Of a stretch of 64,000 nt of DNA, positions 35,652 to 47,610 are shown in pieces. The notes beneath the pieces were generated by a model that was not told the DNA's origin, ran no database searches, and saw only the letters and a list, made by a program, of their open reading frames with translations. How positions within the stretch are numbered: position 1 is the first letter of the stretch; every line of letters begins with the position of its first letter. Origin of the DNA: Rhodamnia argentea (lineage: Eukaryota; Streptophyta; Magnoliopsida; Myrtales; Myrtaceae); contig NC_063159.1 in NCBI RefSeq assembly GCF_020921035.1, positions 8,286,501 to 8,350,500 of the forward strand, in the 5' to 3' direction. The position numbers were made by a program, and so were the translations under genes.

Positions 35652-37063
35652 TCAGACATTGCCCCAGCCGAAACCGGAATAGTTTAAGAAATTGTTGTAT
35701 GGAGACGGCATGTAGCCATAGTCGAGCTCATTGCCATTGCCGTCGTTCGAGAAATCGAACAAGGACGGCAATCCTTCCTCCTCTCCTACCTGCGGCAGAT
35801 AGGTCGGAGCGTCGTTGTTGTCCAATAAAATGTCATCTGGTGGTTGCAATGGAGGGAGCGATTCCATGAACTCTTCCGCTGACATCTGTATTCAAAACAA
35901 TATATATCATATCAAACAACCCTATCCTAAATAAGTTCTACCAAATAAAATGGGGATAACTGCACCGGAAGTCCTAAAACTTGCCATTAAAGTGCAATTG
36001 AGTCGGAATACCTTCAAAAAGTATAATTAAATCCTAAAACTTGTTAGAAAGTGTAGTTGTGTCCTAAGACTTTCAAAAAATATAATTAAGACCTAAAACT
36101 TATCAAATTAGTGAAATCAAATTATTCTGTCGATTACACTTTTTAAAAGTTCGAAGATTCGATTGCACTTTCGTAACAAGTCTTAGAACTTAATTGCATA
36201 TTTTAAAAATTTTAGGACTCGATTATACTTTCATGACAAGTTTTTAGACTTTCGGTGTATTTATCCCAATGAAATACGTGTCTCACCTCGATATGAGCAT
36301 CAACTGCCTCTTGGTTATCAGCAACTTCGTTGTTGGGGGTGTTACAGGAGCTGGAATAGTCCCCTGCTTGATTCACAGGGGTTTCTGAAACATGGCTAGT
36401 GTAAGGGCTGATTGTTGCACCCCCCATCAGTTTCTTCTCCTTTTTGTTCTTGATCCGACATGCAACGTAAGGCAGCATCTGCACATACATCATGACAACC
36501 TAGTTATAGAGAAACAACCCGAAACTACAAAGCGTATCTCGAATGTTGCTCATAACCAATTCAGTTGTCCAAATGAATGAGAACCAAGACGTTACCTCGT
36601 CTTCGCTGCGATTACGGCCCAAACACTTAGGATTTATGTGATACTCGTGAGAGACCCAATTGGTCCTTTCGCCTCTAGGCACGCGGCCTTTGTAGAACAC
36701 CAGTGTCTTCTTGATTCCTAGCGGCGCACTGATGTCCTCACTCATGATGGCACGTTCCTTGCCAGTCACTTTCCAGTAACCAGCTCCGGTTGTTCGGTCG
36801 GAGCGTTTGCTGTTCAAGTACTTGCGCTTCACGCGACAAAAGAAAAACAGCTCCTTGCTATTGAACATGTGACCGAACATGCCAGGCAATTCCCAAGGTT
36901 CGAATTCGCATACGTCAATCTCCGGTATTATAGCGGAATAGCGCTCGTCGAGTTGTCCGCGTATCTTGGGCCTCAAGTAATGAACCAGAAGCTCCTCATC
37001 AGTGGCATGGAATCTGAATCCTGGAGGGAGTGATCTCACTACTTCAGAGATTGTGTTTTCCAT
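35652..37063 (-). CDS. NAC-domain transcription factor NAC-B, unit 2 copy (297 aa), intact
   Basis: Three exons: 36596-37063 (156 codons), 36287-36478 (64 codons) and 35652-35885 (77 codons plus stop), GT-AG introns, all in phase 0. It is the paralogue of the gene at 21978-23480. NAC subdomains are intact: LPPGFRFHATDEELLVHYL, KELFFFCRVKRKY, GAGYWKVTGKERAI, NWVSHEYHI and, in exon 2, VACRIK. The tail differs: exon 2 has six extra residues (YSSSCN block), exon 3 carries a single QPPDDILLDNNDAP unit instead of two and an additional DFSNDGNGNE stretch, ending SGFGWGNV. It is probably functional, as no lesion is seen. Promoter motifs and 5' flank are shared with unit 1, except for a much longer GA tract in the leader. 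Confidence 0.93.
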
Positions 37064-37084
37064 TCAGATCACTAACTTGTGCAA

Positions 37085-37086
<2 letters not shown>

Positions 37087-37116
<30 letters not shown>
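37087..37116. repeat. (AG)15 microsatellite in NAC-B leader, unit 2
   Basis: Fifteen AG units lie 24 bp upstream of the start codon. The unit 1 copy has only about four units at the same site (around 23500). Confidence 0.85.
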
Positions 37117-37119
<3 letters not shown>

Positions 37120-37198
37120 AAAAACAAGACGAGGGCTAGGATTTTGTGGGTGGGTGGGTTTGAAGTGAGGTAGGATTAACATTGGCCAAGTTTGAGGA

Positions 37199-37228
37199 AT
37201 TTATAGTTTGGACCGGCGCATTGACTCA
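37199..37228 (-). promoter_or_regulatory. NAC-B promoter, unit 2: TATA box and TGACTCA element
   Basis: TATAAAT (minus strand, 37205-37199) lies 136 bp upstream of the ATG, TGACTCA at 37222-37228, and a W-box-like TTGAC at 37331-37335. Order and spacing are the same as in unit 1. Confidence 0.6.
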
Positions 37229-37454
37229 GTGACCAACTTTTATTTTTTCAAACTGAGTTGTCTCGCTTGCGTTTTTTTTTTTTTTTTTGGTCTCGCTTGC
37301 TTGAGAAGTGTAAAACCACACTGTTCTGTGTTGACTGGACCCCATCATCCTATGTCTGAATATAGCTTAGCTTACTCTGGGAAGTTCCAGCTGAGCCCCA
37401 TGCATGCCGGAGAACGTCCGGATGGCATGCCAAAGTCTAACAAGCTTCCGTTTA

Positions 37455-37670
37455 TTTCATGAAAAAAACAAATGATTTGAGAAAAAAATTTGACAGATAA
37501 TTATATACATCGCTTAGAAAAATGAATGAATAATAATCTTTTTTATCGTTCACAAAAGTATTTAAGTATAACATATTGTCGATAATGAAATTTTTTTTGT
37601 TGGCTAATTCTTTCGAATGACACGTAAATATTAAATTTTTTTCAATAAAATTGTTGTTGACGATGAAATT
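37455..37670. repeat. AT-rich MITE copy
   Basis: Member of the family described at 11745-11990. Confidence 0.4.
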
Positions 37671-38394
37671 TCGGCCCCAATATCTTAACTTTACTATGAT
37701 TTTTCTTTTCTAGCAAGAAACAAAGCCATTCCCATTTTCCCTTTTCTTGTAGATGGTATGTTTAAATGAGGGAGGGCAAAATTTTCAGTGTGAGATTAAG
37801 TAATTTCTCGCAAATAATTAGAGATAATCAAAATCAATGTCAATCTTCACTACTTCATAATCACAAAGTTTGTGAACCTTTTAGAGTTGGGGACGAACCC
37901 AATAAATTCAGACACCCTAACATGTATGCATGAACATGTACTTGATTTAAGGTATGATATAGAGAAGTTTCTGGAATTTTAGCCTATTGGTCTAAGCTTC
38001 AGCAAGACCAACTACCTTAATTTAATTACTTTAATGATTGAGATTAGACCATTGGTGTTGACATACGAAAGAGGTATAGCAATAGCTTTTGGGCCTTCTT
38101 GTGGAAGTTCAACCCTTGTTCCCAAAGGGTTCACCTTTTTTCCTGGACCTACATGGGGATGGCACTTTCAGTTATTCTTTCCCCACATGTTTCATCACTC
38201 ACTCCTTTTGGCTCCCTATTTGTCTATGAATTTCTAATACCGAGATAAAAAAAAAATTAAGGTAAAACTTGTCAAGGCTAAGCCACAGCATCATAAAGCT
38301 CCATTGCCGCTCACTTTCCTTAAAATTAGTTAGACATGTTTCCTCACATTAGATTGAAAAAAAAATTGATCATCTCATGTAATGTAATATAATG

Positions 38395-38581
38395 TTTTTT
38401 TTTTTTATAATCGAGGTTTTCCACTTGCAATGGGCTATTCCTCGGGAGTGGTGGGGGGTTTTCGCCAATATCACCAGGTAAGTCCTCCAAGACGTGGTCG
38501 CTAGGAGTCGAATCTGTGACCTTATCGGTTTAACTGTCTAAGGCCTAAGTGTTTCACCAACTCATCCGACGCCTCATTGGC
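38395..38581 (-). mobile_element. tRNA-derived SINE, 187 bp
   Basis: Read on the minus strand it starts near 38581 with an A-box-like GGATGAGTTGGTGAAAC and a B-box-like AGATTCGACTCC and ends in a run of 12 A (T run at 38395-38406). It is flanked by a 14-bp target-site duplication with one mismatch (AATGTAATATAATG at 38381-38394, AATGTAATAAAATG at 38582-38595). Unit 1 has the empty site near 25790. Confidence 0.9.
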
Positions 38582-39854
38582 AATGTAATAAAATGTTTCT
38601 AGAGCAATAGATCAACATCAACGGAGCATGAATGAATCTTTCTTCAACCTATCAAATCAAAACTAGGGATTTATATTATGCATTATGTCTTCACCACTAG
38701 TATAGCACTTTTTATTAGATAAGCATCATTGGTCTCATGACAGTTCTTATGCATAAGAACTCTCAAAATGGATCATTATCCTAATATCACAAAACTCTAC
38801 TTGTACTCCGTCTTTGGTATTTGGGAAATGACACTAATAGTCAATAAACTTTAATCCAATATGCAATATCATCTTGGATAATAATTCTTTCGATCCAGTC
38901 CTTAAAATTATTTCTAAATATTTAATTTAGTCCTAAACTTTCAATTCGTTCAATTCAATCCATCAACTTGGTGAAAAGAAGCGATTCCCATTTTCCCTTT
39001 CGTGACAAGGGTATGTTTAAATGTGGGAGGGGGAATTTTGGTGTGTGTTTTTGCGATTTGTATCTAATAACTAAAGATAATCAAAACCTGTAATTATCAA
39101 TATTCGGTTCTACATATCACAAAGTTTGTCAACCATTAATCCAATTGGGACACCAACGAAGTTCAGACATCCTAACATTTGTGCAAGATCATATGCATGA
39201 TTTAAGGTATAATATGTTGGGGTGTTGTTCATACTCCTCGAGCCGTCAGAGGGCTTTTACAATTTGATCCTATATTGTTTCATTGCCAATTTGTATTTGG
39301 GCTCATGAATAGCTACTGCTATATATTATCTCTTTATCCTGTAGTTGAGAGATATAATAGGTAGATGTGGAGTGCTAATTATAGTGGAATCCTTTGATGG
39401 ATGTAGCTCTAATTTACGGGTAAATCAAGATAAACCTTGTGTCTCATTTCTTTTTCTTGCTTTTACGCTTTATTTTGCTTGTTGTTTATGGGCCGAATCC
39501 TAACATAATATATAGAAGTTTCTGGAAATTTAATGACTGAGATTAGACCTGCATTGGTGTCCTCATATTAAAATAGAAATAACAAAACCTTTTGGAACTT
39601 CTTGTTGAAGTGCTAAGCCTTGTTCCCCAAGGGGTTGCGCTTTTTAAATGGACCCCCATGCGTTTGGCATTTTCAGTTGCGCTGTTCTTTCCCCACGTTT
39701 CATTAGTCACTCCTTTTTGCGTATTATATTGTTTATGAGTTTCCAATACATATATCCCTAAGTAATTAGAAAAAAAAATTGGGTAAAGTGAAATTTTATG
39801 GTTGAGCCACGTCATCGTAAAGCGCCATTGCCTCTCACTTCCTTCAACACTCCG

Positions 39855-40075
39855 TTTGTTTCCTGAAAAAGGGAATAATTTTAAAAATATTTTTTTAAAA
39901 ATGATTACTTGTGTCGCTTACAAAAATGCATGAAAAAAAAAGTATTTTCATCATCCACGAAAATATTTAGATATAAATTGTTGTCGGCAATACAAATATT
40001 TATTATCGACTCTAAGTGATTATTTTGAGGAAAATGTTCTCCAAATCATTCATTTTTCGGGAAATAAACGCACCA
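39855..40075. repeat. AT-rich MITE copy
   Basis: Orthologous to the copy at 27030-27262, so it was present before the segmental duplication. Confidence 0.45.
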
Positions 40076-41802
40076 TCATGTTAATTAGAAAAAGATTAAT
40101 CATCTCATTTGATCTTTTATAATGTTTTTGAAACAATAAAGCAACATCAATTTGCCATAATCAGTAATTTGGACGTAATTATAAAAAGTTTGTAATTTTT
40201 TGTGATACAAAAATTAGTTTGGGGGTAAACAAAGAACGTGGCACCGGCTTGAATTTTTTCAGGGTATTAACTCTTGGTATTTGGATAGCTAGATGCTTCA
40301 CTTAGAATAAGCATAGGAATTTGCCCAAGACTGCATGCAAATAGTATAGCTCCAAGGAACTTCTAATGCTCCATTTTAGCATCTTATCTAAAATGTGCCT
40401 CTGGATACTTATTAAGTGATCAAATGAAGAGAGGTACAATATGTTTTCTTCATTAAGTACATGTAACGAGTGCTCTGACGGCATTCGTTGACAAAACCTA
40501 TCTAGCTCTCACGGGCATAAACTGCTCTTCTCACATAGCTGAGGTAAAATGTGATCATCGGCAATGACCTCGCCGACACCAAATCCTATGGACACATTGC
40601 CGAACTCTTCAGTGTTCATTTCTTTTTCCCGGTGCAACTGCGACAATAGTACCCGAGCCATTTCGAAGCCGGAAAACAGATGCAAAACCTCGACCGACTC
40701 GCCAGCATCGAATTTCCATTTCTGCAATCGTTTGCTTACAGGATATTGACCGTACCTGCTAATTCTGGTTATTTGTATGTGTTATGCTCGGACCACACAA
40801 AGTCATCTTTCAGGCTTCAGATCCAACACAGTTCTTGCAACTGATAATGTTTCATAATCAGGCGGTCATGCACTCACTTTTCCTATTCCATCGTACTATT
40901 TTCGCATCACACTCAAACCACATGAAAGCGCGAAAACAATTACAAGGAACAAATCCAATCCCATCAAAACAACGGTCGGTCAAATGGGTACGAATTCAAT
41001 GCCAAATCAATATATCTCATTCATACGAACAGCGTGCGAATGCGAAACAATTAGCTGGGACGAATTCAAATAACTGTTTCTACATTTCTGGCCAATTTCA
41101 CGTTAAAAATCCCACCTTCTGCCATAACAAAAAGCTCGTATTAAGCAGATTGGAATAAAAACTCATTAAGCAAATAACGAACATGGACAGGAAAATATTT
41201 TCCTGCAGCACATCATGGGCACACTCTGTATCAGCACCTAAAAGAGTGCTGGCTGATTACCTAGCCACAAGAAGCTTGTGTAATGCTTTCTTCAGAATTT
41301 TAACCTATTGGTCTAAGCTTCAGGAAGAACAACTACCTTAATATAATTACTTTAGTGATTGAGATTAGACCATTAGTGTCGTAATATAAAATAAGAATAG
41401 TAATAGCTTTTGGGCCTTCTTGTTGAAGTTCAACCCTTGTTCCAAAAGGGTTCGCTTTTTTTTTTCCTGAACCTACATGGGCATGGCACTTTCCGTTATT
41501 CTTTCCCCACGTCTCATCACTCGCTCCTTTTGGCTTCACATTTGTCTATGAATTTCTAATAAATAGATAAAAAAAAAATTAGGGAAAAACTTGTCATGGT
41601 TAAGCCACATGATCATAAAGCTCCACTGCCTCACTTTCCTTAAAATAAATTAGACATGTTTTCCTACATTAGATTAAAAAAAAAAAAACTTGATCATCTT
41701 ATGTAATCTAATATAAGGTTTTGAGAGCAATATGTCAACATCACAGGAGCCTGAATGAATCTTTGTTTCAACCTATAAAATCAAACCTAGGGATTTATAT
41801 TA

Positions 41803-42294
41803 GGATTAATACAATGAAAAATCCCAAATTGGAGCACCTTTGACAAATTTACCTCAAACTATTTTTATGACCACAAAAAATCCCAAACCGGCACAGCTTC
41901 GACAAATTTATCATTCTTTAGTTTTCGTTAAATCTAACCGTTAAATTATTGAATTGGATGACACGTGGCAATTGACGGGTATACTAGTTCAGAATTTTTA
42001 CCCTATGTTTGTCACATATGCATCAATTTGAGATTTTTTGTATTATTATTCCAATATAACGGATGGTAAATTTGTCACGGGTATATAAGTTTAGGATTTT
42101 TTGTACTAAAAAAAAATTAGTTCAGGGTAAATTCATCACGGATGTACTAGTTTAAGATTTTTGGAGGCCAAAAAAATAGTTTAAGGCAAATTTGTCATAG
42201 ATGTATCTATTTGGGGTTTTTTGTGGTAAAAAAAATAGTCCGGGATAAATTTATCATAAATGCATTAGTTTAGGGTTTTTTCGTGGTATTAACC
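41803..42294. mobile_element. Non-autonomous TIR element, 492 bp, with internal 60-bp minisatellite
   Basis: The ends GGATTAATACAATG and, in reverse, GGTTAATACCACG form inverted repeats followed by GAAAAANCCC. The empty site survives in unit 1 (near 24776) and unit 2 (near 38676). Between 42065 and 42290 a roughly 60-bp unit (GGTAAATTTGTCACGG through GGATTTTTTGT-type phrase) repeats four times in diverged form. The target-site duplication is not clear, so the superfamily is unassigned. Confidence 0.65.
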
Positions 42295-43469
42295 ATGCAT
42301 CAAGTCTTCACCACTAGTGTAGCACTTTTTGTTAGATAAGCATCATTGGTCTCATGATAGTTCTTATTCATAAGAACTCTCAAGATTATTATCCTAATAT
42401 CACAAAACTCTACCTATACTTCATCTTTTGTATTTGGGAAATGACACAAATAATCAATAAACTTTAACTCAATATGCAATGTCATCTTTAGACAATAATG
42501 CATTCAATTCGATCCCTAAAATTATTCCTCAATATTTAATTTAGGCCTAAGTTTTCAATTCCTTTAATTCAGTCCGTCAACTCGATGAAAAGAATCAATT
42601 CCCACTTTCCCTTTTTGTGTCGGGGGTACGTTTAAATGTGGGAGGGGGCAATTTTGGCATTTTTTTTTTGCGATTTGTATATAATAACTAAAAATAATAA
42701 AAAAACAGTAATTATCAATATTGAGTGCTACATATCACAAAGTTTGTCAACCTTTTAGAGTGAGAATTAATCCAATCGAGACACCGACGAAGTTCGGACA
42801 TCCTAACATTCATGCAAGATCATATACATGATTTAACATATGACATGTTGGGGTGTGGTTCATACTCTTAGAATCGCCAAAGTGCTTTTGTAGTTTGTGC
42901 CTATATTATTTCATTGCTAGTTTGTTTTTGGGCCCATGAATAGCTATTGCTATTTATTATCTCTTTCTCTTGTAATTGAGAGATGTAATAGAGAAGTGTG
43001 GGGGTGGTAATGATAGTGGAATTCTCTGCTAGATGTAGCCCTAATTTAAGGGTGAATTAGGATAAACCTTGTGTCTCATTTCCTTTTCTCGCTTTTACGC
43101 ATTGTTTCGTTTGTAGTTTGTGGGCCGAATCCTAACCTGATAAATGGAAGTTCAGGAAATTTATGTGGATGCCTGTGTTCCATCACACTTTAATGATTGA
43201 GATTAGACCCCCATTGGTGTCCTCATTTTAAATAGAAATAACAAAACCTTTTGGAACTTCTTGTTGAAGTGCTAAGCCTTGTTCCCCAAGGGGTTGCCCT
43301 TTTTAACTGGACCACCACGCGTTTGGCATTTTCAGTTGCGCTGTTCTTTCCCCCACGTTTCATTAGTCACTCCTTTTCGTCTATTATATTGTTTATGAAT
43401 TTCCAATACATATATCCCTAAGTAATTAGAAAAAAAAAATTGGGTAGAGTGAAATTTTATGGCTGAACC

Positions 43470-43640
43470 ACATCACCAAAAATTATTTCCGTCATCTATG
43501 AAAATAGCTAGACACAATTGTCGCTGATAGTAAAAATATTTGTTATTGACTAATTTCTCCAAGCAATATAAGTGATTGTTTTTAGGAAAATATTCTCCAA
43601 ATTATTCATTTTTCACGGAAAAAAAACACCCTAACGTTAA
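43470..43640. repeat. AT-rich MITE copy
   Basis: Unit 3 orthologue of 27030-27262 and 39855-40075, partly truncated. Confidence 0.4.
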
Positions 43641-43860
43641 TTAGAAAAAGCTTAACCATCTTATTTTATCTTATAGAATGTTTCTGGCACAACATAGTGA
43701 CATCAATTTGCCGTAATTAGTAATTTGGATATAATTTTAAAAAGTTTGTAATTTTTTGTGATACAAAAGTTAGTTTGGGGCAAATCAAGTATGTGGTGCC
43801 GGCTTCAATTTTTTCAGGGTATTAACTCTTGGTATTTGGATAGGTATAGTTGATGCTTCA

Positions 43861-44509
43861 CTTAGATTTTGGAGTAAGGGAAGTAAAAAAGTTTAGGAAC
43901 CATATGAAGTGTTTACTCATGTAACAATTTTTGTAAGAAGAATGAGTACGTGACAGCTCCATCACTGTTACTTTTACTTGAGCGACGGAGCCATCTCTAC
44001 CACTGGATTTCCCCTTGAAACTGGTTACTTGATTATTCGGTTTCAAGGGGAAACAAATTCTGCTATATAATGAACATTGCAGCACAAATTTTTCTTTCCT
44101 TTTTTTTCCATTTCTTTTTTCTTCTTTGTTGCGGCCGGCAAGGGCCATTGGGCGAGGCCTAGTTACATCAGGCAAGGCAACCCTCGCCTGTGACCATTGA
44201 GGGCAGCCTCGCCTAGCCCTCCTCGATGGCGGGACATCGTGTGAGACCGACCACCGGCGAAAAGGAAAGGGAAAAAAGGAAACAAAAATAAATGACGAGA
44301 ATTCCCTTAATTAGGCCATTTTTTGAAATAATGAGAGCACTTCATACCCTTATTTTAAACAAATTCTGCTTCATTTCCTTATTTGAGAAAATGAGAGCAT
44401 TTCAGTCCTCTATTTAATATTTTTCCTAAATATTTTTGATGACTTTATAAGTTAGTCTTTCCAACCGATTTTAGTCGAAAATAACTTATGAGTCGAGCCA
44501 TCTCTAGCT
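43861..44509. other. Intergenic with GC-rich dispersed repeat, left flank of the MULE
   Basis: Contains a GC-rich block at about 44130-44260 built from GGGCGAGGCC and CTCGCCTAGCC-like phrases within pyrimidine-rich DNA, similar in style to 3895-4190 and 52240-52640. No gene is supported. The final nine bases (44501-44509) are the left target-site copy of the MULE. Confidence 0.45.
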
Positions 44510-44670
44510 GGGTTTTTTTCTAATTTAATTTTTTTTAAAAATATTTACAACAATATTTTTTAAAAATAAATAATTACTAAATTGGTCTCGCTCGGCAGCC
44601 CAGTAGCCGAGCAAGGGCTGGAGGGCCCACCCCTAGCCCCCCGCTCGACAGACCAGCTGCAGAGCGGGCG
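44510..44670 (+). repeat. MULE left terminal inverted repeat
   Basis: Matches the reverse complement of about 51705-51864 with small length differences in homopolymer runs. It contains GC-rich phrases GCTCGGCAGCCCAGTAGCCG and GGGCTGGAGGGCCCACCCC. Confidence 0.85.
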
Positions 44671-45113
44671 TGTTTATTTATTTATTTTATTTAAATTTCG
44701 TATTTTTTATAATTATTGACACTTATAATATTTATTTTATTTATAATTTTTTTTCTTGTGAAGCTTATCTTTATAATAACATAATTAGCAATAATTAATG
44801 TAAAAATTTATTAAGATCTATAATTAATAAATAATATTATAATTATGTAATTAATTAAAAATATTCATAAAATAAAATTGGTAAGATATATGAAAAAAAT
44901 GAGATTTTCATAATATATAACAATCGTCAACGGTAATTACATATACTAATGATGTCGTCCTCCACTGTGACCTCCTGTTTCGCAATTAGGTCGTCTCCGT
45001 TGTTCAGCGGGTCTATTATTGTACCGACGTGGAGGACGAGGATCCGGATGAGTAGGACGTGTGGATGACGAAGGTATATCTTCTGAAAATATGCTGCGCT
45101 CAGATGCTACATA

Positions 45114-47289
45114 TCATACTGTAGGAGGGTATTGAAGAAAATGAGAGAAACCGGATCCATAAGGCTCAGCAGAATTAGCTGAAGTTTGCGGCAGTGGATT
45201 GTCGGAAAATTGAAAAACGGATCCCCCGTGAGATGGGCTTGCAAACCGTGCGAACCCTACATTGAAATCTGACCGGCCAAATCCTAGAGTGAACCTTAGA
45301 GTGAAATTTGAGTGGCCAAACCCCGAAGTAAACCCTAGAGTGAAATATGTTGTATGATACTCCAAGGGGTAGGGGACGACATCACAATCTGGATGAACTC
45401 GAGTAGTCCTCCCGATTGGCTGAACAGTCTCGGGTGGGTCATTATCCTGTGGCCCAACGGATGTTGTTTTAGTTGTTGGTTGGGGCGGTAGTATCATTGT
45501 TAGTTGCCTTTCCTCATTTTGAGCGTATAGTATTGCCCTAGCTATATTCCCCACAGTTGCTCAAGACCGACGAGATGGATTGACGTTATCTATGATATGT
45601 AAAATTTGTTCGACGCCATCACCCTGGTAATGATATCAAAATTAACAAAAGTTATGAAATGATAATAAGTCACGTTACTAAAAAATAATTAATGAATTAA
45701 ATTGAAAGTATTTGCACTAACTGTTACACTCATTGCGGCCCCCGGAATAGAAATCCACATCCGGGTATGTCTACGGTACCATTCCATATATCCTGAATGA
45801 TAGTGAAGTGCTTCCGTTGTAGGATCACCATTGATTATGTAATCGATACGACACTCCCACATATCAATCCACCGTCCGTGCTTACCTACCAAATCCTTCC
45901 AAACTGGTCTTAATTCAATATCATGCAATGCCGTATGATCACGCGGACGAGTCGGTATTGGCTGTTGCATACCGAATGACGAAGTACTCGGTCTGGATAA
46001 TGCCACTCAATTATCCCAAGAATGATGAGTGGGATACGAACCCTCCAACTATCTTGTTCTTGCCGGCAATAATATGGTAGAGTCTCTAGAATGTCATTGG
46101 GGTAGGACTCCCAAATAATCTGGTATCGTAATAAAACATATCAAATTAAATCAACAATTAATTTATAAGCTAAAATTATATTAAACTCGTTGATTGCTAT
46201 CATTACTTACGTCTTCTGATCCCATTCTATCGAATTAATAGCGCAAATGTAGCAACATATGTGTGGGGACCTCCGTTGTCGGTAGGCCTTGACTCCGGCT
46301 GCATAAACAAAAAAAGAAGAGATTTTCATATATATTACGCCTCGGAAAGAATTAATGACTCACGAACTAAAAAAACAATAGATCACTTATCGACTATCGA
46401 GAGGTGCATCTTCTAATGGATCACGGTCTGCCGAGGATAGGAAGACACATCCGAAGCGCTTGCACGCCCAAATCTGCAATACATGTAGGGCACCCAATTT
46501 GATATTTTGATGGATCGATTGCACTATATAGCTCCCGATATAACCACGCAAGCGTTGCTGAACCCCAATTGTACTACGTAGGGTTGTTGAAGTTTGCTAA
46601 CAATGGAAGAAACAACAAACTAACCCGTGCCCTTGATTTATCTAAAAAAATACATCCTCCAATCGGGCGGAGAATGAATGCCCTAACATGTTGTACTATA
46701 GTGAAGTCATCGGCATTTGGAGGAAGATCATTAAAGTGTTCTCTTAGCCAGCCTAAGTTTATCAGCTTCCCATGCAAATTGGGTGGGCAAGCACCAAGTA
46801 TATTATCACAGAAAGTGTCCCAATTGAAATCAGTATGGCTAGTAAATGCACATCCATCGATGGGAAGCCCCGTGAGCACCGCTATATCCTCAAGCATGAT
46901 CATATATTCACCTTCCGGTATATGGAAGTGTGGGTCTCGGGTCTCTACCGCTTGACCAGCATAGTAATCAAATGCTAATCTAACTGAAAATAGCCTATCA
47001 TATAAACTCCATAAAATTTCGAAGCTTAAAGATAAGGGAGTATGCGCGGATCAAGTTCATCCACGTGCAGCATGGATCGCCGACATCTAAGGAGTACATT
47101 CAGATCTAGCTGTGAAATGTGATATGAACTGTTAGTAGCAATTTTGATATTGATGTTACGAATGCCGGATGAACTGCTAAATTTCTCAATTACCCGAGCG
47201 TTCCATACGGTCTCCGATCTATGTCGGGCCTGTCATGTAAGTAGTGAATCATCTTGAGGTCCCCACTGAATATGAGTCCTTTGTGCCAT
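45114..47289 (-). pseudogene. Plant mobile domain (PMD) protein gene inside the MULE, decayed
   Basis: The start at 47289 reads MAQRTHIQWGPQDDSLLT followed by a stop and QARHRSETVW, typical of the N terminus of transposon-borne PMD proteins. 46574-46903 encodes the domain centre (MLEDIAVLTGLPIDGCAF, then GWLREHF) and continues past a stop with NWGSATLAWLYREL, a hallmark PMD motif. 45689-46006 carries the C-terminal part (DIELRPVWKDLVGKHGRW, YMEWYRRHTRMWI), and 45114-45554 a low-complexity Phe/Gly/Ser-rich tail. Several stops and at least one shift break it; introns may account for some of the gaps. Host PMD relatives (MAIN, MAIL1) act in gene silencing. PMD genes are known passengers of plant transposons. 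Confidence 0.85.
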
Positions 47290-47610
47290 ATCTACAATTG
47301 TGATATTATCTCCATCATTAAATTGACATATCTAATGTACATATAGAACAGAAGAAAGAAATAAATATCGTACAACCGTGATATTATAACATCACAATAA
47401 ATTAATATATATAAAAAGGTACACATTATTCAGCATAGGTAATTTACATAATTAACAAAAAAAAAATCAATATAGCTAATTTACATAATTTACACAAGTT
47501 TGCCGATCTATGATCTATTTTCGGGTCGATCTGTGTGCAGTACTCCTGTTCTCCCCTCATTTCCCATATATCGCGCAATGGATACAGGAACTGCTACTAC
47601 TCGGCGTCCT

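Larger units (their letters stand above)
37680..40290. repeat. Two AT-rich noncoding modules, unit 2
   Basis: Modules start near 37680 and 38965, matching the second and third modules of unit 1. The SINE at 38395-38581 is inserted in the first and a MITE copy lies at 39855-40075. Confidence 0.65.
27495..40298. repeat. Tandem segmental duplication, unit 2 (NAC-A plus NAC-B)
   Basis: About 12.8 kb, collinear with unit 1. Unit 2-specific insertions are the MULE derivative 28111-29845, the hAT-like material 34181-35428 and the SINE 38395-38581. Removing these three leaves a length close to unit 1 once the extra module and the extra 500 bp of unit 1 are taken into account. Confidence 0.9.
40299..43860. 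repeat. Tandem segmental duplication, partial unit 3 (no NAC genes)
   Basis: 40299-41296 matches the start of units 1 and 2 up to the NAC-A 3' flank (CTTTCTTCAGAA, as at 17340 and 30220). From 41297 the sequence matches the AT-rich module at about 37975 (AATTTT.GCCTATTGGTC). About 7.7 kb of unit, including both NAC genes, is missing at a junction with GAA microhomology. A TIR element (41803-42294) is inserted in the remaining module. Confidence 0.88.
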
